The notes under the pieces are model-generated. The model was given only the letters and a program-made list of their open reading frames with translations. It searched no databases and was not told the DNA's origin. Positions 63,711-64,000 of a stretch of 64,000 nucleotides of DNA are shown in pieces. Source of the stretch: Cryptosporidium bovis (taxonomy: Eukaryota > Apicomplexa > Conoidasida > Eucoccidiorida > Cryptosporidiidae); NCBI GenBank assembly GCA_009768925.2, contig VHIT02000024.1, positions 62,001 to 126,000 on the forward strand, read 5' to 3'. Each line of letters begins with the position of its first letter. Positions within the stretch are counted from its first letter, which is position 1. The position numbers and the translations under genes were made by a program.

Positions 63711-64000
63711 CTACTTTTTTTCCAGCATTCTTTGCTTAAATAATGACATATTTTTTCTCAATCCAGAAGATCTATTTTTAGTTTCGTTTTTGTTGTTAGG
63801 ATTATCGTCTGATATCTGAATTTCAGAAAATTGAGATTTTATATCATTAATTAAATTGTTAGTTTCAATTTCACGTAATATATCATGATTATTTGGAGGT
63901 AATTTCTCAACATTCGCATCAGGAATAAATGGAATTTTGTTGCTATCTGAGTCACAGTTAGATAATGGTGGTGGAATAGACTCATAATTATCGTTAATTT
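63711..64000 (-). CDS. 3' end of a minus-strand gene, cut by the window edge
   Basis: An open frame runs from the right edge to a TAG at 63711-63713 (about 95 residues). It is hydrophilic with a short Pro run (ESIPPPLSN), an amphipathic helix (LREIETNNLINDIKSQFSEI) and a basic end, GLRKNMSLFKQRMLEKK. This end resembles, weakly, the (V/M)S(R/L)FKxxR close of URI/Bud27-type prefoldin-like proteins. The start lies beyond the window. It converges with the TPM gene, 177 bases apart. Confidence 0.5.
   Translation of the reverse strand, partial: INDNYESIPPPLSNCDSDSNKIPFIPDANVEKLPPNNHDILREIETNNLINDIKSQFSEIQISDDNPNNKNETKNRSSGLRKNMSLFKQRMLEKK

Noticed and set aside
1..64000. Mobile elements, CRISPR arrays, operons
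   Set aside because: No terminal repeats, transposase or reverse-transcriptase motifs and no regularly spaced repeats were seen; gene layout is eukaryotic.

Overview
This is a strongly AT-rich, gene-dense piece of a protist nuclear chromosome. The best fit is an apicomplexan of the Cryptosporidium type. The evidence is inferential: Asn-rich insertions in nearly every protein, few introns, a calcium-kinase-like PH-kinase resembling apicomplexan CDPK7, a myosin fused to a large tail that looks like a beta-propeller, and short GC-containing promoter motifs resembling the E2F-like and TGCATGCA (ApiAP2-type) sites described in Cryptosporidium. The species cannot be named from the window. No tRNA, rRNA, mobile element or CRISPR array was recognised.

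Layout. 0-9.7 kb: a SEH1-like WD40 nucleoporin (three exons, minus), a COPI-associated-type membrane protein with a His-rich tail (minus), an unrecognised 777-residue coiled-coil protein (minus), FIP1 (minus) and a PABPN1-like RRM protein (plus). 10-16.8 kb: an unrecognised multi-pass membrane protein (minus), a small spliced signal-peptide/TM protein and a divergent PP2C (both plus), and TFIIH p62/TFB1 (minus). 17-29.5 kb: an acetyl-CoA transporter AT-1 (minus), DNA polymerase delta subunit POLD3 with a PIP box (plus), a ZIP metal transporter (minus), a soluble-looking cyclic nucleotide phosphodiesterase with two GAF domains (plus) and the SNARE YKT6 (minus). 30.7-45 kb: a PH-domain CAMK-type kinase (plus), a GCN2-like protein whose only kinase domain is degenerate (minus), TRIP13/PCH2 (plus), alanyl-tRNA synthetase (plus) and ribosomal protein uL14 (minus). 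46-64 kb: CPSF100/CPSF2 (plus), a spliced IML1/DEPDC5-like GATOR1 subunit (plus), the myosin-propeller protein (minus), a 100-residue unknown (plus), a five-exon TPM-domain membrane protein (plus), and the 3' end of a further minus-strand gene cut by the window edge.

How the genes relate. Most are unrelated housekeeping genes in alternating orientation, so divergent promoters of 0.6-1.7 kb alternate with short convergent gaps. Three encode mRNA 3'-end processing factors (FIP1, PABPN1, CPSF100). Several touch amino-acid or nutrient sensing (IML1, SEH1, GCN2-like, AlaRS). Two encode signalling proteins with unusual architecture (GAF-PDE, PH-kinase). The most interesting observations are the catalytically dead GCN2-like protein, the GAF-PDE, the IML1/DEPDC5 gene with its rebuilt first exon, the recurrent E2F-like site in almost every upstream region, and a perfect 18-bp hairpin.
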